This document shows, one piece after another, positions 49,808 to 58,410 of a DNA stretch of 64,000 nucleotides. The notes beneath the pieces were generated by a model. It was given only the letters and a program-made list of their open reading frames with translations, searched no databases and had not been told where the DNA came from. Both the position numbers and the translations under genes were made by a program. Position 1 is the first letter of the stretch. Every line of letters begins with the position of its first letter. Source of the DNA: Companilactobacillus paralimentarius DSM 13238 = JCM 10415 (lineage in GTDB: Bacteria > Bacillota > Bacilli > Lactobacillales > Lactobacillaceae); contig NZ_AZES01000117.1 of assembly GCF_001434985.1 (NCBI RefSeq), positions 52,762-116,761 on the forward strand, given 5' to 3'.

Positions 49808-50497
49808 TTAAAATTCGTTGCCACGCCAAAAGTTATTATGAAAGTCTGGTCTGTGACCGTGGTTATCATGATTGTTGTGATCACGTCTAAAATCAAATCC
49901 CGACATATGACGTCTGTCAAATGGCATGTTGTGCATATTTTTTCTCATTTCATCACGCATACGATCAATTTCTTCAGGATCCATGTTCTGATGCATCTCC
50001 ATCATTTGATCACGCATGTTCAACATAGCCTTAAAACGATCAGTTGGATCGACAAACTTTTCGGAGTTCTTTTTGAAATCATCGTCCCAACCATCAGAAA
50101 TCTTTTGAAGGTAAGTACTAAATTGTTGTTTCTCATCATCAGTTAGACCGGCTAAGAAAGTCTCACTATAACTTTCGTTCTTCAAAGCCGCGTTTTCTTC
50201 GGCTTTTTGACGTCCTTCATCAGTTAAGTAGACATGTTTGCTACGCTTATCTTCAGGATCTTCTTGACGATTGATGAGACCTTTAGTTTCCATTTTCTTC
50301 ATCAATTCAGCTAGAGAACTAGGTCTAAGATCTAGAACATTGGCCAAATAATTTTGAGTTAAGCCATCCTCTAGCTTCAAAATGGCCAAAACGCGTTGTT
50401 GACCAGTTAATTTTTGTTTCTTTTGGCTCATGAAGTAGTTTCCTGCTTCTCCAATAAAACGTAATTGTTTCATTAAATCATCTGTAAGTTTGCTCAT
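49808..50497 (-). CDS. MarR family regulator with His/Met-rich C-terminal tail
   Basis: This is 229 aa, against about 140-160 for ordinary MarR proteins. The winged helix (about 30-100) includes LTQNYLANVLDLRPSSLAELMKKMETKGLINR and the wing DKRSKHVYLTDEG. After about residue 150 comes an extra segment: first Met-rich (RDQMMEMHQNM), then Arg/His-rich, ending with HNNHDNHGHRPDFHNN. The tail could bind metal; this is inference. It lies 35 bases upstream of the broken ABC exporter and probably represses it and itself through two palindromes upstream. ATG 50497 follows GAGGAATAT. Confidence 0.85.
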   Translation of the reverse strand: MSKLTDDLMKQLRFIGEAGNYFMSQKKQKLTGQQRVLAILKLEDGLTQNYLANVLDLRPSSLAELMKKMETKGLINRQEDPEDKRSKHVYLTDEGRQKAEENAALKNESYSETFLAGLTDDEKQQFSTYLQKISDGWDDDFKKNSEKFVDPTDRFKAMLNMRDQMMEMHQNMDPEEIDRMRDEMRKNMHNMPFDRRHMSGFDFRRDHNNHDNHGHRPDFHNNFWRGNEF

Positions 50498-50528
50498 AAT
50501 TTATATTCCTCATTTCTTTTTCAATTGA

Positions 50529-50586
50529 TTCGGTACCGAACTTTATTACGAGAATGAATTATAGTTCGGTACCGAATCATTGCCAA
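50529..50586 (-). promoter_or_regulatory. marR promoter with two palindromic operators
   Basis: On the minus strand TTGGCA (50586-50581) and TATAAT (50563-50558) are exactly 17 bp apart. The perfect 12-bp palindrome TTCGGTACCGAA (50565-50576) lies inside that spacer. A second identical copy (50529-50540) lies just downstream of the expected start site. Centre spacing is 36 bp. This is a clear autorepression layout for the MarR protein. Confidence 0.85.
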
Positions 50587-50632
50587 CGATTTATTTCTAA
50601 AAATTATATTGAAACAAAATAGTTGACTTTAA

Positions 50633-50661
50633 TAATTAAAATCTCTAGAATACAAACAGTA
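50633..50661 (+). promoter_or_regulatory. Promoter of the zinc-sparing ribosomal operon
   Basis: TTGACT (50633-50638) and TAGAAT (50656-50661) are 17 bp apart. The 13-bp palindrome TTTAATAATTAAA (50638-50650) lies in the spacer. It resembles, loosely, the TTAAC..GTTAA type of zinc-repressor (AdcR) site; the assignment is tentative. Confidence 0.6.
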
Positions 50662-50691
50662 AAAATTATCATTTATATATGTGAGGGAAAT

Positions 50692-50835
50692 ATGCGTCAG
50701 AATATTATATTAGAGTGTAGTAGGACTAACGAACGACTCTATCTAACAAGCAAGAATAAACAAAATAACCCAGAACGTTTAGAATTAAAAAATATTCACC
50801 AAAATAAAAACAAAGAGAAATTTTTAAAGAGGTAA
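50692..50835 (+). CDS. rpmG: 50S ribosomal protein L33, zinc-free type
   Basis: L33 (47 aa) begins [22 protein letters not shown] and ends with KFLKR, as in the family. Only one Cys is left, so the two CxxC zinc pairs of the C-plus form are absent. ATG 50692 follows GAGGGAAA. It opens a three-gene operon with the zinc-free rpsN and a small basic peptide. Such paralogues replace the zinc-binding ribosomal proteins when zinc is scarce. Confidence 0.93.
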   Translation: MRQNIILECSRTNERLYLTSKNKQNNPERLELKNIHQNKNKEKFLKR

Positions 50836-50839
50836 AATA

Positions 50840-51109
50840 ATGGCTAAAAAATCAAAGATTGAAAAGAATAAGAGACAAGCAGAATTGGTAGCAAGATATG
50901 CTGAAATTCGTAAGCAATTAAAGGCTCAAGGTGACTATATTGCCTTGTCTAAGTTACCTAGAGATTCAAGTCCTGTCAGAATTAAGAACCGTGATTCACT
51001 AGACGGACGTCCACACGCTTATATGCGTAAATTTGGAATGTCACGTTTGAATTTTCGTAAGTTAGCACATGAGGGTAAAATCCCTGGTGTTCAAAAAGCT
51101 AGCTGGTAA
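50840..51109 (+). CDS. rpsN: 30S ribosomal protein S14, zinc-free type
   Basis: This is the long S14 (89 aa) without any Cys, the alternative to the zinc-binding copy at 28355-28540. [43 protein letters not shown] is the C-minus version of the core. It starts four bases after rpmG, with AAGAGGT overlapping its stop. Both S14 copies end in the same KASW motif. Confidence 0.96.
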   Translation: MAKKSKIEKNKRQAELVARYAEIRKQLKAQGDYIALSKLPRDSSPVRIKNRDSLDGRPHAYMRKFGMSRLNFRKLAHEGKIPGVQKASW

Positions 51110-51118
51110 GGAGAAATT

Positions 51119-51223
51119 ATGGAACAAGTAAAAACTGCTACAGCGTATAGACAATTAAAGAGTCCTAATATCAAGACACGTAAGCGTGCTTTGCGTGTGA
51201 TTAAAGATAGTAAAAAGAGATAA
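51119..51223 (+). CDS. Small basic protein, putative metal-homeostasis peptide
   Basis: This 34-codon gene (ATG 51119 after AAGGAG, TAA 51221-51223) encodes a Lys/Arg-rich peptide with YRQLKSPNIKTRKRALRVIK. Lactobacilli often carry such a peptide next to zinc-free rpsN, under names like putative metal homeostasis protein; the resemblance is from memory. It has no Cys or His, so direct metal binding is unlikely; RNA or ribosome binding fits its charge. A strong terminator follows at once. Confidence 0.75.
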   Translation: MEQVKTATAYRQLKSPNIKTRKRALRVIKDSKKR

Positions 51224-51228
51224 AAATG

Positions 51229-51280
51229 AACAGCGACTATTCAGAATAAACATCCTGAATAGTCGCTGTTTTAGTTTTTT
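51229..51280 (+). terminator. Terminator of the zinc-sparing operon
   Basis: AACAGCGACTATTCAG (51229-51244) and its exact complement (51255-51270), with a 10-base loop, are followed by a T-rich tail. Confidence 0.93.
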
Positions 51281-51319
51281 AAGTTAAATAATAAAAGGTA
51301 TTTTTAATCGGATTTATTT

Positions 51320-51345
51320 TTATCTAAAGATAACTTCGTTATAAT
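51320..51345 (+). promoter_or_regulatory. fumC -10 region with adjacent inverted repeat
   Basis: TATAAT at 51340-51345 lies 30 bases before fumC, with only a weak -35 (TTTTTA) upstream. The inverted repeat TTATCT-AA-AGATAA (51320-51333) sits in the spacer, which suggests an operator. Both are inferred by eye. Confidence 0.45.
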
Positions 51346-51374
51346 TGGTGTATTAAATTATTTGGAGGAATTTG

Positions 51375-52760
51375 ATGGCAGACTATAGAATTGAAGAAGA
51401 CACTTTAGGTGCAGTAAAGATACCTCAAAAAGCTCTCTGGGGACCACAAACAGAGCGTAGCCGTAATAACTTTTCCACAGGTGCAAAGATGCCTTTGGAA
51501 ATCATTAAGGCCCTTTTACAGATTAAGAAGGCTGCCGCAATTGCCAATAAAGAAGCTCATGCAATCAGTACGGAAAAAGCTAATTTGATTGTGAAGAGTA
51601 TTGATCAACTATTGAGTTTAAATGATGAAGATCTTCAAAAAGATTTTCCATTGGTGGTATACCAAACAGGCTCTGGTACACAAACTAATATGAATGTGAA
51701 TGAAGTAGTTTCACATGTTGCTCAAAAAATTGATGCCAAATTAGAAATTTTACCAAATGACGATGTTAACCATGGTCAAAGTTCAAATGATATTTTTCCT
51801 ACAGCAATGAATATCACGGCAGCTTTGGCTGTGGATAAATTAGAAGAATCAACAGAACATTTAATTGATGAATTGAAACAAAAACAAGAAAAATATTGGA
51901 AAGTAGTTAAGATTGGTCGTACACATTTACAAGATGCTACTCCGTTAACTTTTGGTCAGGAAGTTAGTGGTTGGGTCAGTATGTTGGAACATGATCTCTC
52001 ATATTTAAAGAATCTCAATCAAACACTTAGTGAATTGGCAATGGGCGGAACTGCCGTTGGAACAGGATTAAACGCAGCACCAGGATTTGCTGATAAAATT
52101 GCTGAACAGATGAGTCAAGTTTACAATCATCCGTTTACCGCTGATACCAATAAATTTTATGGCTTAGCTGCTCATTCTGGCTTGAATGTCGTGCACGGTG
52201 CTATTAAGACCTTGGCTAGTGATTTAATGAAAATAGCTAATGATGTTAGATTTTTAGCAAGTGGCCCTAGATCGGGTTATGGTGAATTAAATATTCCTGC
52301 TAATGAACCGGGATCATCAATCATGCCAGGAAAAGTTAATCCTACCCAGGCTGAAGCTATCACGATGGCTGCCGTACGTGTGATGGGAAATGATGTTGTT
52401 GTTACAATGGCTTCTAGTCAAGGTAACTTTGAAATGAATGTCTATAAACCAGTTTTGATCAGTACCTTCTTAGAGTCCGCTGAATTATTGACAGGAACAA
52501 TGTATGGTTTTGCTGATAAAATGATTGCTGGTTTGACTGTTAATAAAGAGCGTATGACAGAATTGGTTGACCGCTCGCTTATGACAGTTACGGCTTTATC
52601 TCCACATATTGGTTATCACCAAAGTGCAGAAATTGCTCAAAAAGCTCAAACTGATGGTACAACTTTGAAAGAGGCCGCTATTAAGTCAGGTCTAGTGACA
52701 GAAGAACAATTTGATAAATGGGTTGTACCGATTGACATGACTAATATCGAGGAGAAATAA
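51375..52760 (+). CDS. fumC: Fumarate hydratase, class II
   Basis: Fumarase C (461 aa) interconverts malate and fumarate in the cytoplasm. SSNDIFPTAMN (near 138) and the superfamily signature GSSIMPGKVNPTQAE (near 315-329) are intact, and GRTHLQDATPLTFGQE marks the active site. The length is normal. I use ATG 51375, which has GGAGG 7-11 bases upstream, rather than the TTG one codon earlier. It is two bases upstream of a fumarate reductase gene, forming a malate-fumarate-succinate branch, a redox sink in heterofermentative or mixed fermentation. Confidence 0.95.
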   Translation: MADYRIEEDTLGAVKIPQKALWGPQTERSRNNFSTGAKMPLEIIKALLQIKKAAAIANKEAHAISTEKANLIVKSIDQLLSLNDEDLQKDFPLVVYQTGSGTQTNMNVNEVVSHVAQKIDAKLEILPNDDVNHGQSSNDIFPTAMNITAALAVDKLEESTEHLIDELKQKQEKYWKVVKIGRTHLQDATPLTFGQEVSGWVSMLEHDLSYLKNLNQTLSELAMGGTAVGTGLNAAPGFADKIAEQMSQVYNHPFTADTNKFYGLAAHSGLNVVHGAIKTLASDLMKIANDVRFLASGPRSGYGELNIPANEPGSSIMPGKVNPTQAEAITMAAVRVMGNDVVVTMASSQGNFEMNVYKPVLISTFLESAELLTGTMYGFADKMIAGLTVNKERMTELVDRSLMTVTALSPHIGYHQSAEIAQKAQTDGTTLKEAAIKSGLVTEEQFDKWVVPIDMTNIEEK

Positions 52761-52761
52761 A

Positions 52762-54147
52762 ATGGCAGAAAAATTTATTTTTACACCAACTAAAATCGAC
52801 CAATTGAAAGATAGTTATGATGTGATAATTATTGGTTCTGGTGGCGCTGGTCTGACAAGTGCTATTCAAGCTTATGAGTTGGGACTTTCTCCGGTTATCT
52901 TAGAAAAGATGGATAAGCTTGGTGGTAACACGACTCGTGCTTCTTCAGGTATGAACGCTGCCGAAACCTTTGTTCAGTTGAATCATAAAATTGTGGATAG
53001 TTTTCAAGATTTCTACGACGAGACCTTTATCGGTGGGGGAAAACAAAATAATCCTGAACTGTTAAAAATTTTCACTGAGCATGGAGCTTTAGCAATTGAT
53101 TGGTTGGCACAACATGGAATTGAGCTGGATGATTTAACAATTACTGGTGGGATGAAAACGATGCGTACACACCGTCCTAGTTCCTTGGCACCAATTGGTG
53201 GTTACTTAGTAACAGAATTGTTGAAGTTAGTGGATAAATATCAAATTCCTTTGTTTGATAATATTAAAGTTGATCAATTATTGATGAAGAATGATCGAAT
53301 TGTTGGTGTGAAGGCATCAGCAGATAAGAAAATTGAAATTCATACGAAGGCTGTTATTTTGGCTACTGGTGGATTCGGTGCAGGTAAGGATCTTTTGGCT
53401 AAGTATCGTAAAGATTTGACCAGTTTAAAGACAACTAATCAACCGGGTGCTACTGGTGATGGAATTAAATTAGCTCAAAATATTGGTGCTAAATTAGTTG
53501 ATATGGATCAAGTTCAAGTTCATCCGACTGTTCAACAAGATACACCGCATGCCTTTTTAATCGGTGAGGCTGTTCGTGGTGAAGGAGCAATTCTAGTTAA
53601 CAATGAGGGCAGACGTTTTGTTAATGAACTGGACACACGTAAAAATGTCACCCAAGCTATTGATGACTTAGGTGGGACCGGAGCCTATTTAATTTTAGAT
53701 ACAAGTATCCGTCAACGAGTTAAAGCCATTGAGTTTTATGATCATGTCGGTTTAGTAGAAAGTGGAAAAGATTTAACTGAATTGGCAGAGAAGACGAATT
53801 TGAATCCAGAGAATTTGCAGGCAACAGTAGAAAAATGGAATAAAGCCGTTGAAGCTAATAAAGATAGTGAATTCAATCGTAGTACAGGAATGGAAAGAAC
53901 CATTTCTCAAGGACCGTTCTTTGCAATCCATATTGCACCGGCTGTTCATTACACAATGGGTGGTGTAGCAATTAACCATAATACGCAAGTTTTGAATACT
54001 GATAATCAGGTCATTGAAGGCTTGTTTGCAGCAGGAGAAGTAGTCGGTGGTTTACATGGAAATAATCGAATTGGTGGTAATTCGATTGCAGAAACAGTAG
54101 TCTTTGGTCGGCAAGCAGGACAACAAGTTTTTAAATACTTAAATTAA
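52762..54147 (+). CDS. frdA: Fumarate reductase flavoprotein subunit, soluble type
   Basis: This 461-aa flavoprotein has an FAD-binding start (IIIGSGGAGLTSA, near 21-33) and the fumarate reductase core: HRPSS near 140, AVRGEGA with the key Arg, HYTMGGVAI, and LHGNNRIGGNS near the end. There is no haem domain, FMN-binding domain or signal peptide, and no FrdB/C/D genes adjacent, so it is a single soluble subunit; the electron donor is unknown. It would turn fumarate from FumC into succinate. ATG 52762 follows AGGAG two bases after fumC. Confidence 0.9.
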   Translation: MAEKFIFTPTKIDQLKDSYDVIIIGSGGAGLTSAIQAYELGLSPVILEKMDKLGGNTTRASSGMNAAETFVQLNHKIVDSFQDFYDETFIGGGKQNNPELLKIFTEHGALAIDWLAQHGIELDDLTITGGMKTMRTHRPSSLAPIGGYLVTELLKLVDKYQIPLFDNIKVDQLLMKNDRIVGVKASADKKIEIHTKAVILATGGFGAGKDLLAKYRKDLTSLKTTNQPGATGDGIKLAQNIGAKLVDMDQVQVHPTVQQDTPHAFLIGEAVRGEGAILVNNEGRRFVNELDTRKNVTQAIDDLGGTGAYLILDTSIRQRVKAIEFYDHVGLVESGKDLTELAEKTNLNPENLQATVEKWNKAVEANKDSEFNRSTGMERTISQGPFFAIHIAPAVHYTMGGVAINHNTQVLNTDNQVIEGLFAAGEVVGGLHGNNRIGGNSIAETVVFGRQAGQQVFKYLN

Positions 54148-54206
54148 AGAAGAACACACATATCAACCGTATGGAATACTTTGGTTGATATGTGTGTTCT
54201 TTTTCT
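54148..54206 (+). terminator. Terminator after frdA
   Basis: AGAACACACATATCAACC (54151-54168) and its exact complement (54183-54200), with a 14-base loop, are followed by five T. Confidence 0.94.
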
Positions 54207-54356
54207 ATTGATATGTTGTGATAACAAAAAGTGTGGAGAAGAATCAAAATCTAAGTAAACAATTTTTGTTACATTTTTTTTGATTTAATGATGTAGTAGA
54301 ATGGATATTAACAAATTTAATAAAATTATATTTAGTGTTTAACAAGGGGGGATTAA

Positions 54357-55523
54357 ATGGATTTTATAGGGCCGTTATGTTTAATTTTAATTACAACTAC
54401 AATAGCCGGCCATTTTGCCAATCGTATTGGGATACCTGCTGTTATTGGTGAACTGTTGGTAGGAATCGTATTAGGACCAGCGATACTTGACTGGATAAAA
54501 TTAGATGGGCTAGTTAATGCTTTCTCCGACATTGGGGTTGTTATTCTGATGTTTTTAGGTGGATTAGAAAGTGATTTGAAATTATTACGGAAATATTTGC
54601 GTCCTGCCATTATTGTGGCCATTTCTGGGGTCATCTTGCCAGCTTTAATCATGGGTGGCGTGACTTATTTGTTCGGTTTTTCCTTCCTCGAATCTCTATT
54701 TATCGGAGTTGTCTTCTCGGCTACTTCTGTCTCCATTTCAGTAGCTGTACTAAAACAATATAAGGCTTTGTCGACTCGTGAGGGAGCTACTATTTTAGGT
54801 GCTGCGGTAGCAGATGATATTATTGGTGTTTTATTATTGTCATTGATGATCAGTTTGTTGGCTAGTCAAGGGATTCATGCGGGTGGACATCAGCCGGGAA
54901 TTTTGATTATTCTTTTGGAACAGTTAGCTTTCTTCTGTGGAACCTTTTTACTGGTAAAATGGATTGCGCCATATTTGATGCATTTGGGTGAACGTCTAAT
55001 TGTGCCATCAAGCGTTACAATCATGTCGATGATTATCTGTTTGAGTATGGCTTGGTTAGCTAATATAGTCGGTTTGAGTGGTGCTATTGGTGCTTTCTTT
55101 GCCGGAATCGCCGTGGCTAATACACCATATAAGAGTATTTTGGCCGATCATGTTGAGCCCCTAGGAAATTCGATTTTTATACCTGTTTTCTTTGTAAGTG
55201 TTGGTTTGAATATGACTTTAAATCATTTTTTGAGAAATTTGATGTTGGTCATCGTATTAGTTATTTTAGCTGCTTTAACCAAGTGGCTTGGTTGTGGATT
55301 AGGCGCTAAGTTCAGTGGTTTTGATAACTTGAGTAGCTCAGTCATTGGAACGGGGATGATAGCTCGTGGTGAGATGGGCTTGATTACCGCACAAATTGGG
55401 CACCAAGCCGGTTTATTGAATAATACCGATTATTCAGCCATTATCTTAGTTATTATTTTAGTGACTTTGATTTCACCGTTGTTATTGAAGCAAACTTTGA
55501 AAAAATCATTGGCTCAAGATTAG
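54357..55523 (+). CDS. CPA2 family Na+/H+ antiporter (NapA/KefB-like)
   Basis: This 388-aa membrane protein has about 12 hydrophobic helices. The double-Asp ion site appears in GAAVADDIIGVLLL (near 148-161), which marks the electrogenic CPA2 Na+/H+ exchangers. IGIPAVIGELLVGIVLGP near 24 is the usual helix 1-2 signature, and ARGEMGLITA near 340 the C-terminal one. There is no cytosolic TrkA domain. ATG 54357 follows AAGGGGG. It is a single-gene unit with its own terminator. Confidence 0.88.
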   Translation: MDFIGPLCLILITTTIAGHFANRIGIPAVIGELLVGIVLGPAILDWIKLDGLVNAFSDIGVVILMFLGGLESDLKLLRKYLRPAIIVAISGVILPALIMGGVTYLFGFSFLESLFIGVVFSATSVSISVAVLKQYKALSTREGATILGAAVADDIIGVLLLSLMISLLASQGIHAGGHQPGILIILLEQLAFFCGTFLLVKWIAPYLMHLGERLIVPSSVTIMSMIICLSMAWLANIVGLSGAIGAFFAGIAVANTPYKSILADHVEPLGNSIFIPVFFVSVGLNMTLNHFLRNLMLVIVLVILAALTKWLGCGLGAKFSGFDNLSSSVIGTGMIARGEMGLITAQIGHQAGLLNNTDYSAIILVIILVTLISPLLLKQTLKKSLAQD

Positions 55524-55528
55524 AATTT

Positions 55529-55565
55529 TAGATATCAGTTATTTTAAACAGGTATCTATTTTTTT
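55529..55565 (+). terminator. Terminator after the antiporter gene
   Basis: TAGATATC (55529-55536) and GGTATCTA (55551-55558), with one G-U pair and a 14-base AT-rich loop, are followed by seven T. Confidence 0.8.
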
Positions 55566-55642
55566 ATGTAAATAAAATAGTTGATTTTTATTTATTTAGG
55601 ATGTACCGTATTAGTGTAGCAGGACAGTATGGAGGAGGAACA

Positions 55643-56017
55643 ATGGAATATATTGATAACATTCCGATATATTTGCAGATCAAAGAAACTTTATATCATA
55701 AGATTATTGCACATGAGTATGAACCAGGTTCGCAATTACCGTCGGTACGACAATTGGCAGTTCAGTTTACAGCTAATTCTAATACCGTTCAAAAAGCTTT
55801 AAAGGAAATGACTGAAGAGCATATTATTGCAGCTCAACGAGGTAAAGGTAATTTCATAACGAGCGACGAGACAATTATTGGGGAATTGAGGGATCGTATT
55901 GTGAAGAGTACATTGGATGAAACATATGATAAATTACACGCTTTAAAAATGAGTAATGACGAAATAATCGATAGTTTTATCAACTATGTTAAACAGAGGG
56001 ATGATGACCATGAGTAA
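55643..56017 (+). CDS. GntR family regulator, YtrA/YhcF type
   Basis: This short GntR protein (124 aa) has a winged helix (about 5-75) with IPIYLQIKETLYHKIIAHEYEPGSQLPSVRQLA and the NSNTVQKALKEM recognition helix, plus a short helical dimer region. It lacks a large effector domain, typical of YtrA-type regulators that control an adjacent ABC transporter. ATG 55643 follows GGAGGAGG. It overlaps the ABC ATPase gene by eight bases, so regulator and transporter form one operon. Confidence 0.9.
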   Translation: MEYIDNIPIYLQIKETLYHKIIAHEYEPGSQLPSVRQLAVQFTANSNTVQKALKEMTEEHIIAAQRGKGNFITSDETIIGELRDRIVKSTLDETYDKLHALKMSNDEIIDSFINYVKQRDDDHE

Positions 56018-56720
56018 AATTCTGGAGATTGATAATCTTAGTTATCGAAAAAATAGTAAGACAATTCTCAATCATATTAATTTGAGCCTAGATAGTGGAA
56101 AGATTATTGGTTTATTAGGTGAGAATGGATCTGGTAAAACTACTTTAATGCGTTTGATTGCGGGAGTTAATGCTAGTAGTGAAAAGAATATTGCGGTTAA
56201 TGGCATGACACAGAAATCTAAAATTAAATCTCAAGTTAGTTTGAGTGATTATTTAGATGGTTTCGCTAGAAGTTCAAGAATTGATGATATCGTTAGATTT
56301 TATCGTAATGCTTATAGCGACTTCTCCGATGAAAAATATAAAGAAATTTCTGAGTATTTGAATTTAGACGCTTCTAAGCGTTTGTCATCATTGTCAACAG
56401 GTACTCGAGGGAAGTTAGTAATAGCCTTAGCTTTATCAAGAGAAACTAAGTTGTATCTTTTGGACGAACCTTTAAATGGTATCGATAGTATGTCACGTAA
56501 GAAGATCATCAGTAGTATTATTCGTTGGAAGACTGAAGATTCAACAATTATTATCAGTGATCACTATGTGACCGAAATCGCTAGTTTGTTGGATGATATT
56601 GTGATCATCAAGGATCAGACGGTTTATGAAGTCGATTCTGTAGAAAATATTCAAATGAAATATCATTTAGGAATCGAAGAATATTACGAAAAGGTTTATG
56701 AAGGGGGATTAGCCCGATGA
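56010..56720 (+). CDS. ABC transporter ATP-binding protein
   Basis: This ATPase (236 aa) has Walker A GENGSGKTT (near 36-44), Walker B LYLLDEPLNGID (near 150) and a His switch in ISDHYV. The signature is LSTGTRGK instead of LSGGQ, common in YtrB-like and bacitracin-type exporters. It is smaller at the Q-loop side than nutrient importers. ATG 56010 has CAGAGGG 10 bases upstream; earlier in-frame ATGs at 56001 and 56004 are too close to it. Its stop overlaps the permease start (ATGA). Confidence 0.9.
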   Translation: MSKILEIDNLSYRKNSKTILNHINLSLDSGKIIGLLGENGSGKTTLMRLIAGVNASSEKNIAVNGMTQKSKIKSQVSLSDYLDGFARSSRIDDIVRFYRNAYSDFSDEKYKEISEYLNLDASKRLSSLSTGTRGKLVIALALSRETKLYLLDEPLNGIDSMSRKKIISSIIRWKTEDSTIIISDHYVTEIASLLDDIVIIKDQTVYEVDSVENIQMKYHLGIEEYYEKVYEGGLAR

Positions 56721-57493
56721 GTAATTTTTGGGGAGTAAGCAAAAACCTAATGTGGAATAAATTCAAATTGATGAATTGGATTTTAGTAATTGACGCAATA
56801 GCCATTGTAGTTATTTTTTTCATCAATCTTTTTAAAATGGGATATAGTAGCTTTGAACTTATTCCAGTATTATTTGTTTCAAGCATAATGATCGTTAATC
56901 TTGTTAGTGTTGTTATGTTGGCACGTGTTAATGAACGTGTCCTGACAAGTAGTAATTATCGTTTGATCCCTATTTCTGATACGAAATTATATTTAAGCAA
57001 TATATTGACAACATTTTTGGCAACTGTTTATCTATGGATTGTGGAAACTGTTATAAACGGTTTAGTAGATTTAATCGCTATAACAATTAAATACTCTAAA
57101 TATAAACAGTTAAATGGCAACGTAAGTTCCCAAGATATTATGGCAGCAATTCAATTTCTATTATTTATGGCTTTAGCTACTATCGTAATTTGGTCTGGTA
57201 TTACTTTGATTCATTTTATTGTTAATTTGGTCAGTGGCTTTTTACCATTTGGTCGACAAAAATTTGTTTTGTTCTTAGTTTATTTAGTTGTCATTGGCTT
57301 ATCACTATGGGCTTTTAATTATGTTATGTTCAATATTTTTACAGCGTTCTATCAAAATGGTTTCCAAATTGATACCGTTAGACAATTGAATTCAACTTTG
57401 TGGATTGGTTCAGGCATTGCCTGTGTTTGGATAGTACTCTTTAGTGTTATTAATATTTATTTGATGAAACGTTGGATTGAGACGGTTCGTTAG
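56717..57493 (+). CDS. ABC transporter permease, YtrC/YhcE-like
   Basis: This 258-aa membrane protein has about six hydrophobic helices and no other motif. Its start overlaps the ATPase stop by four bases, so it is the membrane partner. The GntR-ATPase-permease layout matches operons responding to cell-wall stress in Bacillus, but the cargo is unknown. A terminator follows eight bases after the stop. Confidence 0.8.
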   Translation: MSNFWGVSKNLMWNKFKLMNWILVIDAIAIVVIFFINLFKMGYSSFELIPVLFVSSIMIVNLVSVVMLARVNERVLTSSNYRLIPISDTKLYLSNILTTFLATVYLWIVETVINGLVDLIAITIKYSKYKQLNGNVSSQDIMAAIQFLLFMALATIVIWSGITLIHFIVNLVSGFLPFGRQKFVLFLVYLVVIGLSLWAFNYVMFNIFTAFYQNGFQIDTVRQLNSTLWIGSGIACVWIVLFSVINIYLMKRWIETVR

Positions 57494-57500
57494 GATATAA

Positions 57501-57533
57501 AAAAGATCATCCGGAAGGATGGTCTTTTTTTTT
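57501..57533. terminator. Terminator after the ABC operon
   Basis: AGATCATCC (57504-57512) and GGATGGTCT (57517-57525), with one G-U pair and a GGAA loop, are flanked by A and nine T. It also lies just downstream of the convergent aldo/keto reductase gene and may serve both. Confidence 0.9.
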
Positions 57534-57540
57534 ATGCTTA

Positions 57541-58410
57541 TTAGTGATTTTGAGTTGAATAGGTTGATGATTTTTTTAAGAATTCAGTATCATCAGGATC
57601 GGATCCAACACGTTTATTACTGTCCAATTGAGAAATTTGTTCCATTTCTTCAGGGGTTAAATTGAAATGATAGTCAAATAATTGAATATTTTCTTTAATA
57701 CGATTCTCATGAATTGATTTAGGGATGATGATCTCACCACGTTGAATATGCCAACGTAAGACTACTTGTGCTGGTGATTTTTGATGATTCTCAGCAATTT
57801 GTTTAATAACTGGATCGGCAATAACCTTGTTGACGCCACCACCAAGTGGACTCCATGATTCATGGGCAATGTGATGATCCTTTAAGTATTTATGAAGTTC
57901 ATTTTCTTGGAAATAAGGATGAGTTTCAATCTGATCAACCATTGGAGCAATCGTGGCCGTCTTCATTAACTGTTCAATATGATGAGCCTTGAAGTTTGAA
58001 ACACCAATAGCCTTAATCTTGCCTTGTTTATATAAGTCTTCCATAGCCCGCCAGTTTTCTTCAAAACCAGGTGCTGGCCAATGAATTAAGTATAAATCTA
58101 GATAGTCCATATCTAACTTTTTCAATGACTTATTGAATTGAGCAATAGTTTCATCATATCCGCGGACATCATTCCAAACTTTAGTAGTTATAAAAAGATA
58201 TTTACGATCAATTCCTGTTGTCTTAATTGCCTTGCCAACAGCTTCTTCGTTGTCATAAAAACTTGCGGTATCAATATGTCTGTAGCCACTCTCAATAGCC
58301 CACTTAACACTATTAAGAACTTCATCGTCGCTCATTTGGAATACACCTAGGCCGACTTGAGGGATTGTAACACCATTTGTTAATTCAATATAAGGAATAT
58401 TTGTTGTCAT
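57541..58410 (-). CDS. Aldo/keto reductase (AKR5-like)
   Basis: This 289-aa NADPH-dependent reductase has the catalytic tetrad: Asp and Tyr in HIDTASFYDNE (near 45-55), Lys in TTKVW (near 80), and His in LIHWP (near 109). IPKSIHENRIKEN near 240 binds the cofactor phosphate. Relatives reduce 2,5-diketogluconate, glyoxals and aldehydes. I use ATG 58410, as GGGAGGT lies 6-12 bases upstream; an upstream in-frame ATG at 58425 lies before that site. It is a single-gene unit, divergent from the phn operon. Confidence 0.92.
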   Translation of the reverse strand: MTTNIPYIELTNGVTIPQVGLGVFQMSDDEVLNSVKWAIESGYRHIDTASFYDNEEAVGKAIKTTGIDRKYLFITTKVWNDVRGYDETIAQFNKSLKKLDMDYLDLYLIHWPAPGFEENWRAMEDLYKQGKIKAIGVSNFKAHHIEQLMKTATIAPMVDQIETHPYFQENELHKYLKDHHIAHESWSPLGGGVNKVIADPVIKQIAENHQKSPAQVVLRWHIQRGEIIIPKSIHENRIKENIQLFDYHFNLTPEEMEQISQLDSNKRVGSDPDDTEFLKKSSTYSTQNH

